A stretch of DNA of 33,811 nucleotides from Propionibacterium acidifaciens DSM 21887 (GTDB taxonomy: Bacteria > Actinomycetota > Actinomycetes > Propionibacteriales > Propionibacteriaceae). Below are positions 8,046 through 15,649 of this stretch, one piece after another (positions within the stretch are counted from its first letter, which is position 1; each line of letters opens with the position of its first letter). The translations under genes were made by a program, and so were the position numbers. Under the pieces are notes generated by a model that saw only the letters and a list, made by a program, of their open reading frames with translations, was not told the DNA's origin and searched no databases. Where the stretch lies: positions 1 through 33,811 of the forward strand of contig NZ_AUFR01000033.1 in NCBI RefSeq assembly GCF_000426605.1. Reading direction: 5' to 3'.

Positions 8046-9037
8046 ATGGACGAGTCACCCTCAGGGACGTCGCGGCCCAGGCGGGGGTGAGCGTGTCGAC
8101 GGCCTCGCGCGCCCTCGACGAGCGCCTTCCCCTCTCGCGCTCGGCGGCGGCGGAGCGGGTCCGTGCCGCCGCCGCCGATCTCGGCTACCAGCGCGACATC
8201 ACCGCGTCGTCGCTGCGGCGCGGGGGCAGCGGCACCATCGGCGTGCTCGTGCCCCGGCTGTCCGACACGGTGATGGCGCTCATGTTCGAGGCGCTCTACG
8301 CCGAGGCCGCCCAGCTCGGTCAGTTCGCGCTCGTGTCAGTGTGCGGGGACGACCCCGGGCGGGAGCTTCAGGCCGCCGAGCAGCTGCTCGCCCGCCGGGT
8401 CGACGGTCTGGTGCTCGCCGGCAGCAGGCTCGACGACGCCCTTACCGCCTCGCTGCGCGCCCGAGGGGTCCCGCACGTGCTGGTGCTGCGTACCGACGGG
8501 GTGAGCTCCTCGGCCGTCTGCGACGACGAGCTCGGGGGGTACCTGGCGACGCGGCATCTGCTCGACATGGGCCACCGGCGCATCGGGGTGCTGCCGGGGC
8601 CGGTCTTCGCGTCCACCGCGCGGGGCCGGCTGGCCGGCCACCGGCGGGCCATGGCGGAGGCGGCCGTGGCGGTCGACGAGGGGCTGGTGCGCCCGAGCGG
8701 CTTCGGGTACGACGCCGGTGAGGCGGAGGGCCGGGCGCTCCTGGCCGGGCATCCCGACACGACGGCCGTGTTCGCCGCCAACGATGACCTGGCCCTCGGC
8801 GTGATGAGCGCGGCGCGCGGGCTGGGGCGCTCCGTCCCCGACGACCTGTCCGTCGTGGGCTACAACGACACCCCCGTCGCCACGGCCCTGCCCGTGCCCC
8901 TCACCTCGGTGCGGGTTCCCTTCCCGGAGGTGGCGACCCAGGCGCTGCGCCTGCTGGCGTCCGACGCCGAGGGGCCCTCGCGGGCCGTGGCCGTCCCCAC
9001 CCTCATCCCTCGGGAGTCCTCGCGCTCCCTCGCATGA
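8042..9037 (+). CDS. LacI-family transcriptional regulator
   Basis: 331-residue regulator. The N-terminal helix-turn-helix reads VTLRDVAAQAGVSVSTASRAL (residues 5-25), and the hinge region ends AADLGYQRD. A periplasmic-binding-protein-like effector domain follows, with the usual TIGVLVPRLSD start, DGLVLAG, GHRRIGVLPG, AVFAANDDLALGVM and LSVVGYNDTPVA segments. ATG 8042 sits 7 bases after GGAGG. A TATGAT box at 8007-8012 may give it its own promoter. Its position after the lyase and Dcu genes, together with CG-centred operator-like sites at 5410-5428, suggests it represses that operon and responds to its substrate. This role is inferred from context only. Confidence 0.93.
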   Translation: MDGRVTLRDVAAQAGVSVSTASRALDERLPLSRSAAAERVRAAAADLGYQRDITASSLRRGGSGTIGVLVPRLSDTVMALMFEALYAEAAQLGQFALVSVCGDDPGRELQAAEQLLARRVDGLVLAGSRLDDALTASLRARGVPHVLVLRTDGVSSSAVCDDELGGYLATRHLLDMGHRRIGVLPGPVFASTARGRLAGHRRAMAEAAVAVDEGLVRPSGFGYDAGEAEGRALLAGHPDTTAVFAANDDLALGVMSAARGLGRSVPDDLSVVGYNDTPVATALPVPLTSVRVPFPEVATQALRLLASDAEGPSRAVAVPTLIPRESSRSLA

Positions 9038-9224
9038 GCCGGGCGCGCGGCCCCGGCCGTGCGCCGCTCGAGCCGACGGCGCGCCGACACGGCGCGCGGC
9101 GGCGTCCCCCCGGCGTCCTCGGGCGGAGACGGGAGCGGAGGGCCCGCGGTCGGCGCCTCGGCTGCGGCCTGCAGGGGTCGGGGGCGGAGGACGGGAGGAG
9201 GGGGCGCCCGCCGGCCGGCGGATG

Positions 9225-9254
9225 CCCCCTCCCGCCTCGTCGGGCGGGAGGGGG
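9225..9254. terminator. Strong hairpin between convergent lacI-family gene and ppgK
   Basis: A 12-bp stem (9225-9236 with 9243-9254) encloses the loop TCGTCG. It starts 8 bases beyond the ppgK stop on the minus strand and probably serves both converging genes. The rest of the gap (9038-9224) is GC-rich and shows nothing recognisable. Confidence 0.65.
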
Positions 9255-9261
9255 CCGCGCC

Positions 9262-10005
9262 TCAGTCCTGCGCCGCGGCCAGCGCCGCCCCGATGATGCC
9301 GGCCTCGTTGCGCAGCTGCGCCGGCACGATGGGCGTGCGCAGGTCGAGCAGGGGCAGGAAGCGGTCGTGCTTCTTGCTGACGCCGCCGCCGACGATGAAC
9401 AGGTCGGGGCACAGCAGCCGTTCGAGTGCCGCGTAGTAGCGCTGCAACGACTTGGCCCACTTCTTCCAGCTGAGGCCCTCGCGCTCGCGGTGGGCGGACG
9501 AGGCGCGCGTCTCGGCGTCGTGCCCGTCGACCTCCATGTGGCCGAGCTCGCTGTTGGGGATGAGCACGCCGTCGTAGAACAGGGCGGTGCCGATGCCGGT
9601 GCCGAGCGTCGTCATGACGACCAGGCCGCTCTCGCCGCGGCCCGCGCCGAAGCGCATCTCGGCGATCCCGGCGGCGTCGGCGTCGTTGACGAGCCGAACC
9701 GGCCGGTGCAGCTGCTCGGCGAGGAAGTCCTGGGCGGCGAACCCGGTCCAGCTCTGGTCGAGGTTCGCCATCGAGGGGGTGACGCCGTGGATGACCGGGG
9801 CCGGGACCGTGATGCCGACCGGGCCGGGGGCCTCGTCGCCGAAGTGATCCGCGATCTCGCCGATGACCTGCGCGCAGGCCCGCGGCGTGGACGGCTGAGG
9901 CGTGGGGATGCGCAGGCGGGGCAGAGCGAATTCGCCCTTGTCGAGGTCGGCCGGGGCGCCCTTGATGCCCGAGCCGCCGATGTCGATTCCGAGGGTGAAG
10001 GACAT
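9262..10005 (-). CDS. ppgK: Polyphosphate glucokinase (ROK family)
   Basis: 247-residue ROK-family kinase that phosphorylates glucose to glucose-6-phosphate with polyphosphate and usually also ATP as donor. It starts [21 protein letters not shown], the phosphate-binding motif typical of PpgK. It has [12 protein letters not shown] with the probable catalytic base D108, [10 protein letters not shown] at 134-143, [11 protein letters not shown] at 151-161, and the PpgK-specific tail with [14 protein letters not shown] and [13 protein letters not shown]. Length matches the family. The enzyme is characteristic of actinobacteria. It is convergent with the LacI gene and divergent from the galactitol operon. 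Three 26-bp tandem repeats lie immediately upstream of its start and probably overlap its promoter. Confidence 0.93.
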   Translation of the reverse strand: MSFTLGIDIGGSGIKGAPADLDKGEFALPRLRIPTPQPSTPRACAQVIGEIADHFGDEAPGPVGITVPAPVIHGVTPSMANLDQSWTGFAAQDFLAEQLHRPVRLVNDADAAGIAEMRFGAGRGESGLVVMTTLGTGIGTALFYDGVLIPNSELGHMEVDGHDAETRASSAHREREGLSWKKWAKSLQRYYAALERLLCPDLFIVGGGVSKKHDRFLPLLDLRTPIVPAQLRNEAGIIGAALAAAQD

Positions 10006-10016
10006 GGGCTCATGCT

Positions 10017-10094
10017 ACGTGTCCGTCCTCGGCGGACGAGCCACGTGCCCGTTCTCGGCAGGCGAGCCACGTGCCCGTTCTCGGCAGGCGAGCC
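10017..10094. repeat. Three 26-bp tandem repeats upstream of ppgK
   Basis: Copies lie head to tail at 10017-10042, 10043-10068 and 10069-10094. The second and third are identical, and the first differs at a few positions. The unit begins ACGTGCCCGTTCTCGGCAGG and ends CGAGCC. The array starts 12 bases upstream of the ppgK ATG, so it occupies the leader and promoter zone of that gene. Confidence 0.9.
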
Positions 10095-10320
10095 GGAGCC
10101 CGCTCTCCCCGGTGCGGCCGGAGGGATCGTCGCGGCGATGGGGTCGAGGACGAGACCGGCGTGGGCCGCTCCGCGAGCGAGGGGTCGCCGTCGTTCCGGG
10201 ATCGCAGAAGCGGCAGCGGCGCCTGCCGGGGCGGGCGGGTCCGAGTCGCGGTCACCGGTTCGGCTCCGTCGGTCACGGTCTCGTGCGGGTCGCCGGTACC
10301 GATACCCTGACATCGGTCCC

Positions 10321-10375
10321 TTGGGGAAAATATTGGGAATTGATGGGAAAGTTGGTTGCGAATGATTGGGAATCA
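10321..10375 (+). promoter_or_regulatory. Phased GGGAA operator array of the galactitol operon
   Basis: The core GGGAA occurs at 10324, 10335, 10345 and 10368, with a GCGAA variant at 10358. Successive spacings are 11, 10, 13 and 10 bases, close to one helical turn each. The fuller forms ATTGGGAATT (10332-10341) and ATTGGGAATC (10365-10374) are 33 bases apart. The stretch is much more AT-rich than its surroundings and covers the promoter. Multiple direct repeats of this kind suit a DeoR-family repressor such as the one encoded next. Confidence 0.6.
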
Positions 10376-10385
10376 TGCGTATGAT
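10356..10385 (+). promoter_or_regulatory. Promoter of the galactitol operon
   Basis: A -35 box TTGCGA (10356-10361) and a -10 box TATGAT (10380-10385) are 18 bases apart. The start codon of the DeoR-family gene is at 10422. One of the GGGAA repeats lies between the two boxes, so a bound repressor would block polymerase. Confidence 0.6.
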
Positions 10386-10421
10386 GAGACCACGCCGGGC
10401 AACGGAGCACGAGGAGGGCCA

Positions 10422-11192
10422 ATGCAGACCACGCAGCGCCGTCAGGCGATCCTGGCCCAGGTGCGTGCCCGGCGGTCCGTGAAGGTCGGCGAGCTGAGCA
10501 CCGAGCTCGGCGTCTCGGCCGAGACGATCCGGAAGGACATCCTCACGCTCGACGCGCGCGGTCTTCTCGAGCGCGTCCACGGCGGGGCGGTCGCCGCGTC
10601 CAATCGCGAATCCGCCTACGAGAGCCGCAGGACGATCAACGCGCAGGCCAAACGCGACATCGCCGAGGAGGCCGCACGTCTGGCTGCGGATGCCAACTCG
10701 ATCTACCTCGACTACGGCACCACCGCCTTCCAGATCGCCCAGCGCATCGCCGCCTCCGACCCCGATGTCATGGTCATCAGCGCCTCGCTGCCGATCATCA
10801 CGGCGCTCCTGCCGTGCGAGCGCGTCCGGCTCGTCGTTCCCGGCGGGCAGGTGCGCCGCAACGAGAACTCGCTCGGCGGCCCCCTGACCGACAAGGCGAT
10901 GCAGGGGCTGTTCTTCGACATCGGCTTCTTCGGCTGCGCCGGTGTCGCCGCCCGCAGCGGCGTCACCAACTTCGACGCCGTGGAGAACGCGATCTCCCAG
11001 TTGGCGGCCGACCACTGCCAGCGGGTCGTCCTCGTGGCCGATCACTCCAAGTTCGACCGCACGGCGACCCTCAGCGCGGCCTCCATCGAGGACCTCGACG
11101 ACCTCGTCACCGACCGTGAGCCGGCGGGCGAGCTCGCCTCGCTCCTCGCATCCTCGCACTGCACCATCCACGTGACCCAAGGACAGACATGA
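10422..11192 (+). CDS. DeoR-family transcriptional regulator of the galactitol operon
   Basis: 256-residue regulator. The N-terminal winged helix-turn-helix (about residues 5-60) reads RRQAILAQVRARRSVKVGEL, ELGVSAETIRKDI and RGLLERVHGGAV, the DeoR hallmark. The C-terminal sugar-phosphate-sensing domain contains IYLDYGTTAFQIAQ and DIGFFGCAGVAARSGVTNFD. ATG 10422 follows GAGGAGGG by 4 bases. The reading frame is open further upstream, but that part overlaps the promoter. Its stop overlaps the IIA start (ATGA at 11189-11192), so it heads the operon and probably controls it autogenously. DeoR proteins of sugar operons usually sense a phosphorylated intermediate, here perhaps tagatose-6-P or galactitol-1-P (inference). 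Confidence 0.92.
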   Translation: MQTTQRRQAILAQVRARRSVKVGELSTELGVSAETIRKDILTLDARGLLERVHGGAVAASNRESAYESRRTINAQAKRDIAEEAARLAADANSIYLDYGTTAFQIAQRIAASDPDVMVISASLPIITALLPCERVRLVVPGGQVRRNENSLGGPLTDKAMQGLFFDIGFFGCAGVAARSGVTNFDAVENAISQLAADHCQRVVLVADHSKFDRTATLSAASIEDLDDLVTDREPAGELASLLASSHCTIHVTQGQT

Positions 11193-11656
11193 GCATCCTC
11201 ATCGACCCCGAATACGTCTTCACCGAGCTCGACGCCGAGACCCGTCAGGACGTCTTCGAGGAGCTCGGCGGGGCCCTCCTCGCCGACGGCCGAGTCAAGG
11301 ACGACTACATCGCGGCGCTGGCCGAGCGCGAGGAGGGCTGCCCCACGGGCCTGCCGGTGCCCGGAGGCGTGGCCATCCCGCACACCGACGCCTCCCACGT
11401 GAACCAGGACACGATCGTCATCGCGACCCTGGCGAAGCCCGTCGCATTCCGCGAGATGGGTGGTGACGCCGACGACCGGGTCGAGGTCTCCACCGTGTTC
11501 ATGCTGGCCCTGGCCAGCGCCGGCGAGCACCTCGAGGTGCTCCAGAAGATCGTCAAGAGCATCCAGAGACCTGAGTTCCTCGAGACGATCCGGTCGACGA
11601 CCGACCCGCAGGTCATCGCCGACACCGCGTCCGAGGCCTTCGGTCTCGACGCCTGA
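11189..11656 (+). CDS. gatA: PTS galactitol-type EIIA component
   Basis: 155-residue cytoplasmic PTS component of the mannitol/fructose (PTS_EIIA_2) fold. It accepts phosphate from HPr on the active-site histidine H65 in GGVAIPHTD and passes it to the IIB protein. The sequence continues with DTIVIATLAKPVAFREMGG and a helical C-terminus with HLEVLQKIVKSIQ. Length fits stand-alone GatA. Its start overlaps the regulator stop by four bases, showing translational coupling. Assignment to galactitol rests on the neighbouring IIB, IIC and dehydrogenase. IIA alone would be hard to separate from fructose-type homologues. Confidence 0.9.
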   Translation: MSILIDPEYVFTELDAETRQDVFEELGGALLADGRVKDDYIAALAEREEGCPTGLPVPGGVAIPHTDASHVNQDTIVIATLAKPVAFREMGGDADDRVEVSTVFMLALASAGEHLEVLQKIVKSIQRPEFLETIRSTTDPQVIADTASEAFGLDA

Positions 11657-11682
11657 TCCCAACCGAATCGCAACCCCTTTCC

Positions 11683-11710
11683 CGGATCAGCGGTTCCCGA
11701 CGCTGATCCG
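11683..11710 (+). terminator. Intercistronic hairpin between gatA and gatB
   Basis: A perfect 10-bp stem (11683-11692 with 11701-11710) has an 8-base loop, starting 26 bases after gatA. No T run follows. It could reduce read-through or protect mRNA ends. The rest of the 162-base gap shows nothing else recognisable. Confidence 0.45.
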
Positions 11711-11818
11711 CACACCGGATGCCCATCGCTGCCGTTCGTGCGCCCATTGTCGGGTCGGACGGCCACCATGCCGACCGGTGTCCCAACCCGATCCCAACAA
11801 TTCACAAGGAGAACCATC

Positions 11819-12097
11819 ATGAAGAAGATCCTCGTCGCCTGCGGTGGCGCCGTCGCCACCTCCACCGTCGCCGCCGAGCACGTCCGCGGGCTGTGCAAGG
11901 CGAACGGCATCGACGCCGACGTCCAGCAGTGCCGCATCTCGGAGCTGGGCAGCCGCGCCGCCGAGGCCGACCTCATCGTCACGACCGCCAAGGTCTCCCG
12001 TGACTACGGCACGCCTGTCGTCCACGGCATCGCCTTCATCTCCGGCATCGGCGCCGACAAGACCGACGCCACGATCCTGGAGATCCTCCAGGGCTGA
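11819..12097 (+). CDS. gatB: PTS galactitol-type EIIB component
   Basis: 92-residue cytoplasmic PTS IIB protein. It starts MKKILVACGGAVATSTVAAE, in which C8 is the phosphorylated cysteine followed by the P-loop-like GGAVATSTV. GatB of enteric bacteria is of nearly the same length. It continues with DADVQQCRISEL, ADLIVTTAKVSRDYGTPVVHGIAFISGIG and TILEILQ, the GatB/SgcB pattern. ATG 11819 follows AAGGAG by 8 bases. It transfers phosphate from GatA to galactitol during uptake by GatC. Intercistronic structures on both sides may set its dose. Confidence 0.92.
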   Translation: MKKILVACGGAVATSTVAAEHVRGLCKANGIDADVQQCRISELGSRAAEADLIVTTAKVSRDYGTPVVHGIAFISGIGADKTDATILEILQG

Positions 12098-12132
12098 GCG
12101 CCAAGGGCCGAGGCCCCTCCTCGCCCGTCGTG

Positions 12133-12245
12133 TCCCCGCAGGGCCGCCGTTCCGAGGCCGCCGCTGCGCCAGCCGCAACCCCAGCGGGGAACCCCGCCCC
12201 GAACCGCCCGGGGCCCTTCCCCGGCCGCCGTGCGCCCTGCGGGGA
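12133..12245 (+). repeat. Long-range 12-bp inverted repeat in the gatB-gatC leader
   Basis: TCCCCGCAGGGC at 12133-12144 is perfectly complementary to GCCCTGCGGGGA at 12234-12245. It encloses 89 bases that contain a further GCGGGG/CCCCGC hairpin (12184-12197). The structure ends 29 bases before the gatC start, so in RNA it would fold most of the gatB-gatC gap into one branched element. Confidence 0.7.
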
Positions 12246-12274
12246 CCCTCTGGGCCGTCACAAGGACTTCCACC

Positions 12275-13663
12275 ATGATCCCAATGAATGCATTCCTCGA
12301 CGCGATCCAGTACATCGTCGACCTGGGCGCCAACGTCATGCTGCCCATCATCATCTTCACCCTGGGTCTCATCCTGCGCCGCGGCGTCGGCAAGTCGCTG
12401 CAGGCCGGCCTGACGATCGGCGCAGGCTTCGTCGGCATCAGCCTGGTCATCAACCTGCTGAACGACGAGCTGGGCCCGGCCGCAGGGGCCATGGCCGAGA
12501 ACTTCGGCGGCAGCCTCGAGATCGTCGACCTCGGCTGGCCCGGCACCTCACCGATGGCCTGGGCCTCGACCATGGGCATCATCTCGATCCCCATCGCCAT
12601 CGCCGTGAACATCGCCATGCTGCTCACCCGGACCACCCGCGTGCTCAACGTGGACATCTGGAACATCTGGCACATGGCCTTCACCGGCATCATCGTCCAG
12701 CTGGCCACCGGAAACTTCTGGCTCGGCATGCTGGGCGTCGTCGTCCACGCGGCCCTGGCCTACAAGTTCGGCGACATGTACGGCGCCGTGACCGACGACT
12801 ACTTCGGCCTGGAGGGCGTCGCCATCCCGCACGGCACCTCGGCCGTCATGGGCGTCTTCGCCGCCCCGATCGACGACCTCATCGAGAGGATCCCCGGCCT
12901 GCGCAAGGTCACCATCAACACCGAGACCCTCGAGGAGAGGGTCGGCTTCTTCGGTCAGCCCATCGTCATCGGCACCCTCCTCGGCCTCGTCGTCGGCCTG
13001 CTCGCCGGCTACCCGATCGGCGACTCGCTGCAACTGGCCGTCGAGATGGGCGCCGTCATGCTGCTCATGCCGATGGTCGTCAAGCTCATCATGCAGGGCC
13101 TCATGCCCATCGCCGACGCGGCCCGCGACATGCTGCAGAAGCGCTTCAAGAACGCCGACTACAAGATCGGCCTCGACCCGGCCCTGCTGCTCGGCCAGCC
13201 GCAGGTCATCTCGGCCAGCCTGATCTTCGTGCCGCTGTCCATCGTCATCGCCATCCTGATGCCCGGCAACCGCGTCCTGCCGTTCGGCGACCTGGCCACC
13301 ATCGGCTTCTTCGTCGCCATCGCAGTGGGCATCCACAAGGGCAACATCTTCCGCACCCTGTTCAGCGGCACCCTCATCATGTCGGTGACGATCTGGATCG
13401 CCAACCGGATGGTGCCGCTCACCACCGAGCTCGCGCGGGTCACCGACAAGCTCGGCGACGCCTCCCAGGTCGCCTCGCTCGACCAGGGCGGCAACCCCAT
13501 CACCTATCTGCTCGCCCGCGGTCTGAGCGGCCAGGTCGGCGTCGGCCTCGCCGTCATCGCCGCCCTGTACGTCTTCTGCTGGGTCTACACCTTCGTGAAG
13601 TACCGCCGCGGCACCCTCTACCGCGCCGACGAGCCCGAACCGGAAACCGAGGTCGCCCGATGA
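12275..13663 (+). CDS. gatC: PTS galactitol-specific EIIC permease
   Basis: 462-residue polytopic membrane component of the PTS_EIIC galactitol (GatC/SgcC) family, which carries the polyol across the membrane while it is phosphorylated. Characteristic segments are IVDLGANVMLPIIIFTLGLI, GVGKSLQAGLTIGAGFVGI, AWASTMGIISIPIAIAVNI and NIWHMAFTGIIV. About ten or more hydrophobic helices can be counted. Length matches GatC (about 450). ATG 12275 follows AAGGA by 8 bases. Its stop overlaps the dehydrogenase start (ATGA at 13660-13663). The substrate is inferred to be galactitol from the downstream enzymes. A closely related polyol such as arabitol is possible. Confidence 0.93.
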   Translation: MIPMNAFLDAIQYIVDLGANVMLPIIIFTLGLILRRGVGKSLQAGLTIGAGFVGISLVINLLNDELGPAAGAMAENFGGSLEIVDLGWPGTSPMAWASTMGIISIPIAIAVNIAMLLTRTTRVLNVDIWNIWHMAFTGIIVQLATGNFWLGMLGVVVHAALAYKFGDMYGAVTDDYFGLEGVAIPHGTSAVMGVFAAPIDDLIERIPGLRKVTINTETLEERVGFFGQPIVIGTLLGLVVGLLAGYPIGDSLQLAVEMGAVMLLMPMVVKLIMQGLMPIADAARDMLQKRFKNADYKIGLDPALLLGQPQVISASLIFVPLSIVIAILMPGNRVLPFGDLATIGFFVAIAVGIHKGNIFRTLFSGTLIMSVTIWIANRMVPLTTELARVTDKLGDASQVASLDQGGNPITYLLARGLSGQVGVGLAVIAALYVFCWVYTFVKYRRGTLYRADEPEPETEVAR

Positions 13664-14697
13664 GCGAGACGAAGACCATGCAGGCGCTGTCCGTGACCGG
13701 GGTGCGCCGGCTCGACCTGGTCGCCCTGCCCGTCCCGGAGCCGGGGCCGGGCGAGGTGCTGGTGCGCGTCGCCTGGTGCGGCATCTGCGGATCCGACATC
13801 CCCCGCTACTTCGAGGGAGGGGTGCACGCCTTCCCCCAAGTGCTCGGCCACGAGTTCTCCGGCGAGATCGCCGCACTCGGCCCCGGCGTGGACGACCACG
13901 CAGTGGGCGAGCGCGTCGCCGTGGCGCCGCTCGTGCCGTGCGGGCACTGCGCGTACTGCCAGAAGGGCCGCCCGGCCCTGTGCACCGACTACGGCTTCAT
14001 CGGCTCACGCCGCCAGGGCGCCCTCGCCGACTACGTGGTGGCCCCGGCCCGCAACGCCCTGCCCGTGCCCGACACGATGTCCCTCGAGGCGGCCGCCCTG
14101 GTCGAGCCGCTGACGGTGGCCGTCCACGGGGTCGAACGCACCCGGGTGCGCACCGGCGCCCTGACGATGGTCCTCGGCGCAGGCGTCGTCGGACTCATGA
14201 CCGTCATGGTGCTGCGCGCCAAGGGCGCCCGCGTCCTGGTCTGCGACATCGACCCGGCCAAGGTCGGGATCGCCGCCGGCCTCGGGGCCCGGGCCGGCAC
14301 CGACACCGAGGAGCTCGTGGCGGACGAGGCGCCCGAGATCGTCATCGAGACGGCCGGCTCGCCCGTCACCCAGGCGATGACCCTCGACCTGGTGGCCAAG
14401 GACGGCCAGGTGTCCTATGTCGGCACCGGGCACGGCGACCTGGTCCTGGGGCCGAGCACCTTCGAGAAGATCCTGCGCGGCGAGCTCGCCGTGACCGGCT
14501 CGTGGATGAGCTACTCGGCCCCCTTCCCCGGCTACGAGTGGTCGGCCGCGATCGGTCTCATCGCCTCCGGCGCGGTGAATGCCGAGGCGATGGTCACCGG
14601 CGAGTACGCGCTCACCGACGGCGCCCGGGCCTTCGAGGACATCGAAGACCCGGGCGGGCTGCGGCTCAAGCTGCTCTACCGGCTGAGCGGGCACTGA
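13660..14697 (+). CDS. gatD: Zinc-dependent polyol-phosphate dehydrogenase (galactitol-1-phosphate 5-dehydrogenase)
   Basis: 345-residue medium-chain dehydrogenase. Catalytic zinc ligands are C40 in WCGICGSD and the H64-E65 pair in GHEF. Structural zinc cysteines are C94, C97, C100 and C108 in PCGHCAYC through ALC. The NAD-binding motif VLGAGVVGL lies at 171-179, and D196 or D198 at the end of the second strand suggests preference for NAD over NADP. In this operon it should oxidise galactitol-1-phosphate to tagatose-6-phosphate. Length agrees with GatD (346). It is coupled to gatC by ATGA and its stop is one base before the kinase ATG. Sorbitol-6-P or threonine-type dehydrogenase activity cannot be excluded from sequence alone. 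Confidence 0.88.
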   Translation: MSETKTMQALSVTGVRRLDLVALPVPEPGPGEVLVRVAWCGICGSDIPRYFEGGVHAFPQVLGHEFSGEIAALGPGVDDHAVGERVAVAPLVPCGHCAYCQKGRPALCTDYGFIGSRRQGALADYVVAPARNALPVPDTMSLEAAALVEPLTVAVHGVERTRVRTGALTMVLGAGVVGLMTVMVLRAKGARVLVCDIDPAKVGIAAGLGARAGTDTEELVADEAPEIVIETAGSPVTQAMTLDLVAKDGQVSYVGTGHGDLVLGPSTFEKILRGELAVTGSWMSYSAPFPGYEWSAAIGLIASGAVNAEAMVTGEYALTDGARAFEDIEDPGGLRLKLLYRLSGH

Positions 14698-14698
14698 G

Positions 14699-15649
14699 AT
14701 GATCACCGCCATCACGCCGAATCCGGCACTCGATGTGACCTACGAGGTGGACGAGCTCCTCCTGCACCGCACGACCCGGGTGCGCGCCGTGCACGAGCGC
14801 CCCGGCGGCAAGGGCGTCAACGTCGCCCGCGTCGCCGCCGCACTCGGCCGCCGCGCCGAGGCCAGCGGCTTCCTCGGCGGCCGCGACGGGCGGGCCGTCG
14901 CCGACCTGCTCACCCGCATCGACCCCGGCATCGCCCAGCGCTGGGTGCCCATCGACGGCACCACCCGCCGCACCATCGCCGTCGTCGACGCCCAGGACAC
15001 CTCGATGCTCAACGAGCCGGGCCCCGCCGTCACCGCCGGCGACTGGACGCGGCAGGCCGAGCTGCTTGCCGACGGCAGTGGGCCGGTGGTCGTGTCCGGT
15101 TCGATGCCCCCCGGCTCCCGTCCCGGGGACCTGTCCGGGGTCATCGCCGCCGCCCGGGCCGCAGGCCGGCCGATCATCGTCGACACCTCAGGGCCGTTGC
15201 TGCACGCGGCCGCGCGGGCCGGCGCCGACCTGCTCAAACCGAACCGCGACGAGCTGGCCGCCGCCACGGGCCTGGACGACCCGGTGGCGGGCGCCAGGGC
15301 GCTGCTCGACGAGGGCGCCTCGGCCGTCGTCGTCTCGCTCGGCGCCGACGGGATGCTGCTGCTCCTGGCCGGCCGCCCCATCCGTTGGACGGCGGCCCCG
15401 GCCCGCGTCCTGTCGGGCAACCCGACCGGAGCCGGGGACGCGGCGGTCGCCGCCTTCGCAGCGGGCCTGGACGAGGGCGCGGCGGCCGACGCCGTCGGCC
15501 GGGCCGAGGCGCTGGTGCAGTCCCTGCCGAAGGCGGTCGCCCTGTCCGGCGCCGCCGTCCTGAGCCCCGTCGCCGGCGAGATCGACCTGAACACGTACCG
15601 CGAGATGCTCTCGCGCATCACAGTCACGGAGGACGAACATGCTGACTGA
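14699..15649 (+). CDS. PfkB-family sugar-phosphate kinase (tagatose-6-phosphate/1-phosphofructokinase type)
   Basis: 316-residue ribokinase-fold kinase. It begins MITAITPNPALDVTYEV, the LacC/FruK/PfkB start, with ERPGGKGVNVARV (33-45) as sugar-phosphate site. It has the signature GNPTGAGDA (240-248) with catalytic base D247. VVSGSMPPGS and LLKPNRDEL are further family motifs. In this operon the expected reaction is tagatose-6-phosphate plus ATP to tagatose-1,6-bisphosphate. The same fold performs 1-phosphofructokinase chemistry, so the name rests on context. ATG 14699 lies one base after the gatD stop. The 3' end overlaps the aldolase gene by 11 bases. Confidence 0.9.
   Translation: MITAITPNPALDVTYEVDELLLHRTTRVRAVHERPGGKGVNVARVAAALGRRAEASGFLGGRDGRAVADLLTRIDPGIAQRWVPIDGTTRRTIAVVDAQDTSMLNEPGPAVTAGDWTRQAELLADGSGPVVVSGSMPPGSRPGDLSGVIAAARAAGRPIIVDTSGPLLHAAARAGADLLKPNRDELAAATGLDDPVAGARALLDEGASAVVVSLGADGMLLLLAGRPIRWTAAPARVLSGNPTGAGDAAVAAFAAGLDEGAAADAVGRAEALVQSLPKAVALSGAAVLSPVAGEIDLNTYREMLSRITVTEDEHAD

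Noticed and set aside
10017-10094. CRISPR array
   Set aside because: The 26-bp units are directly contiguous without spacers and only three in number, so they are tandem repeats.
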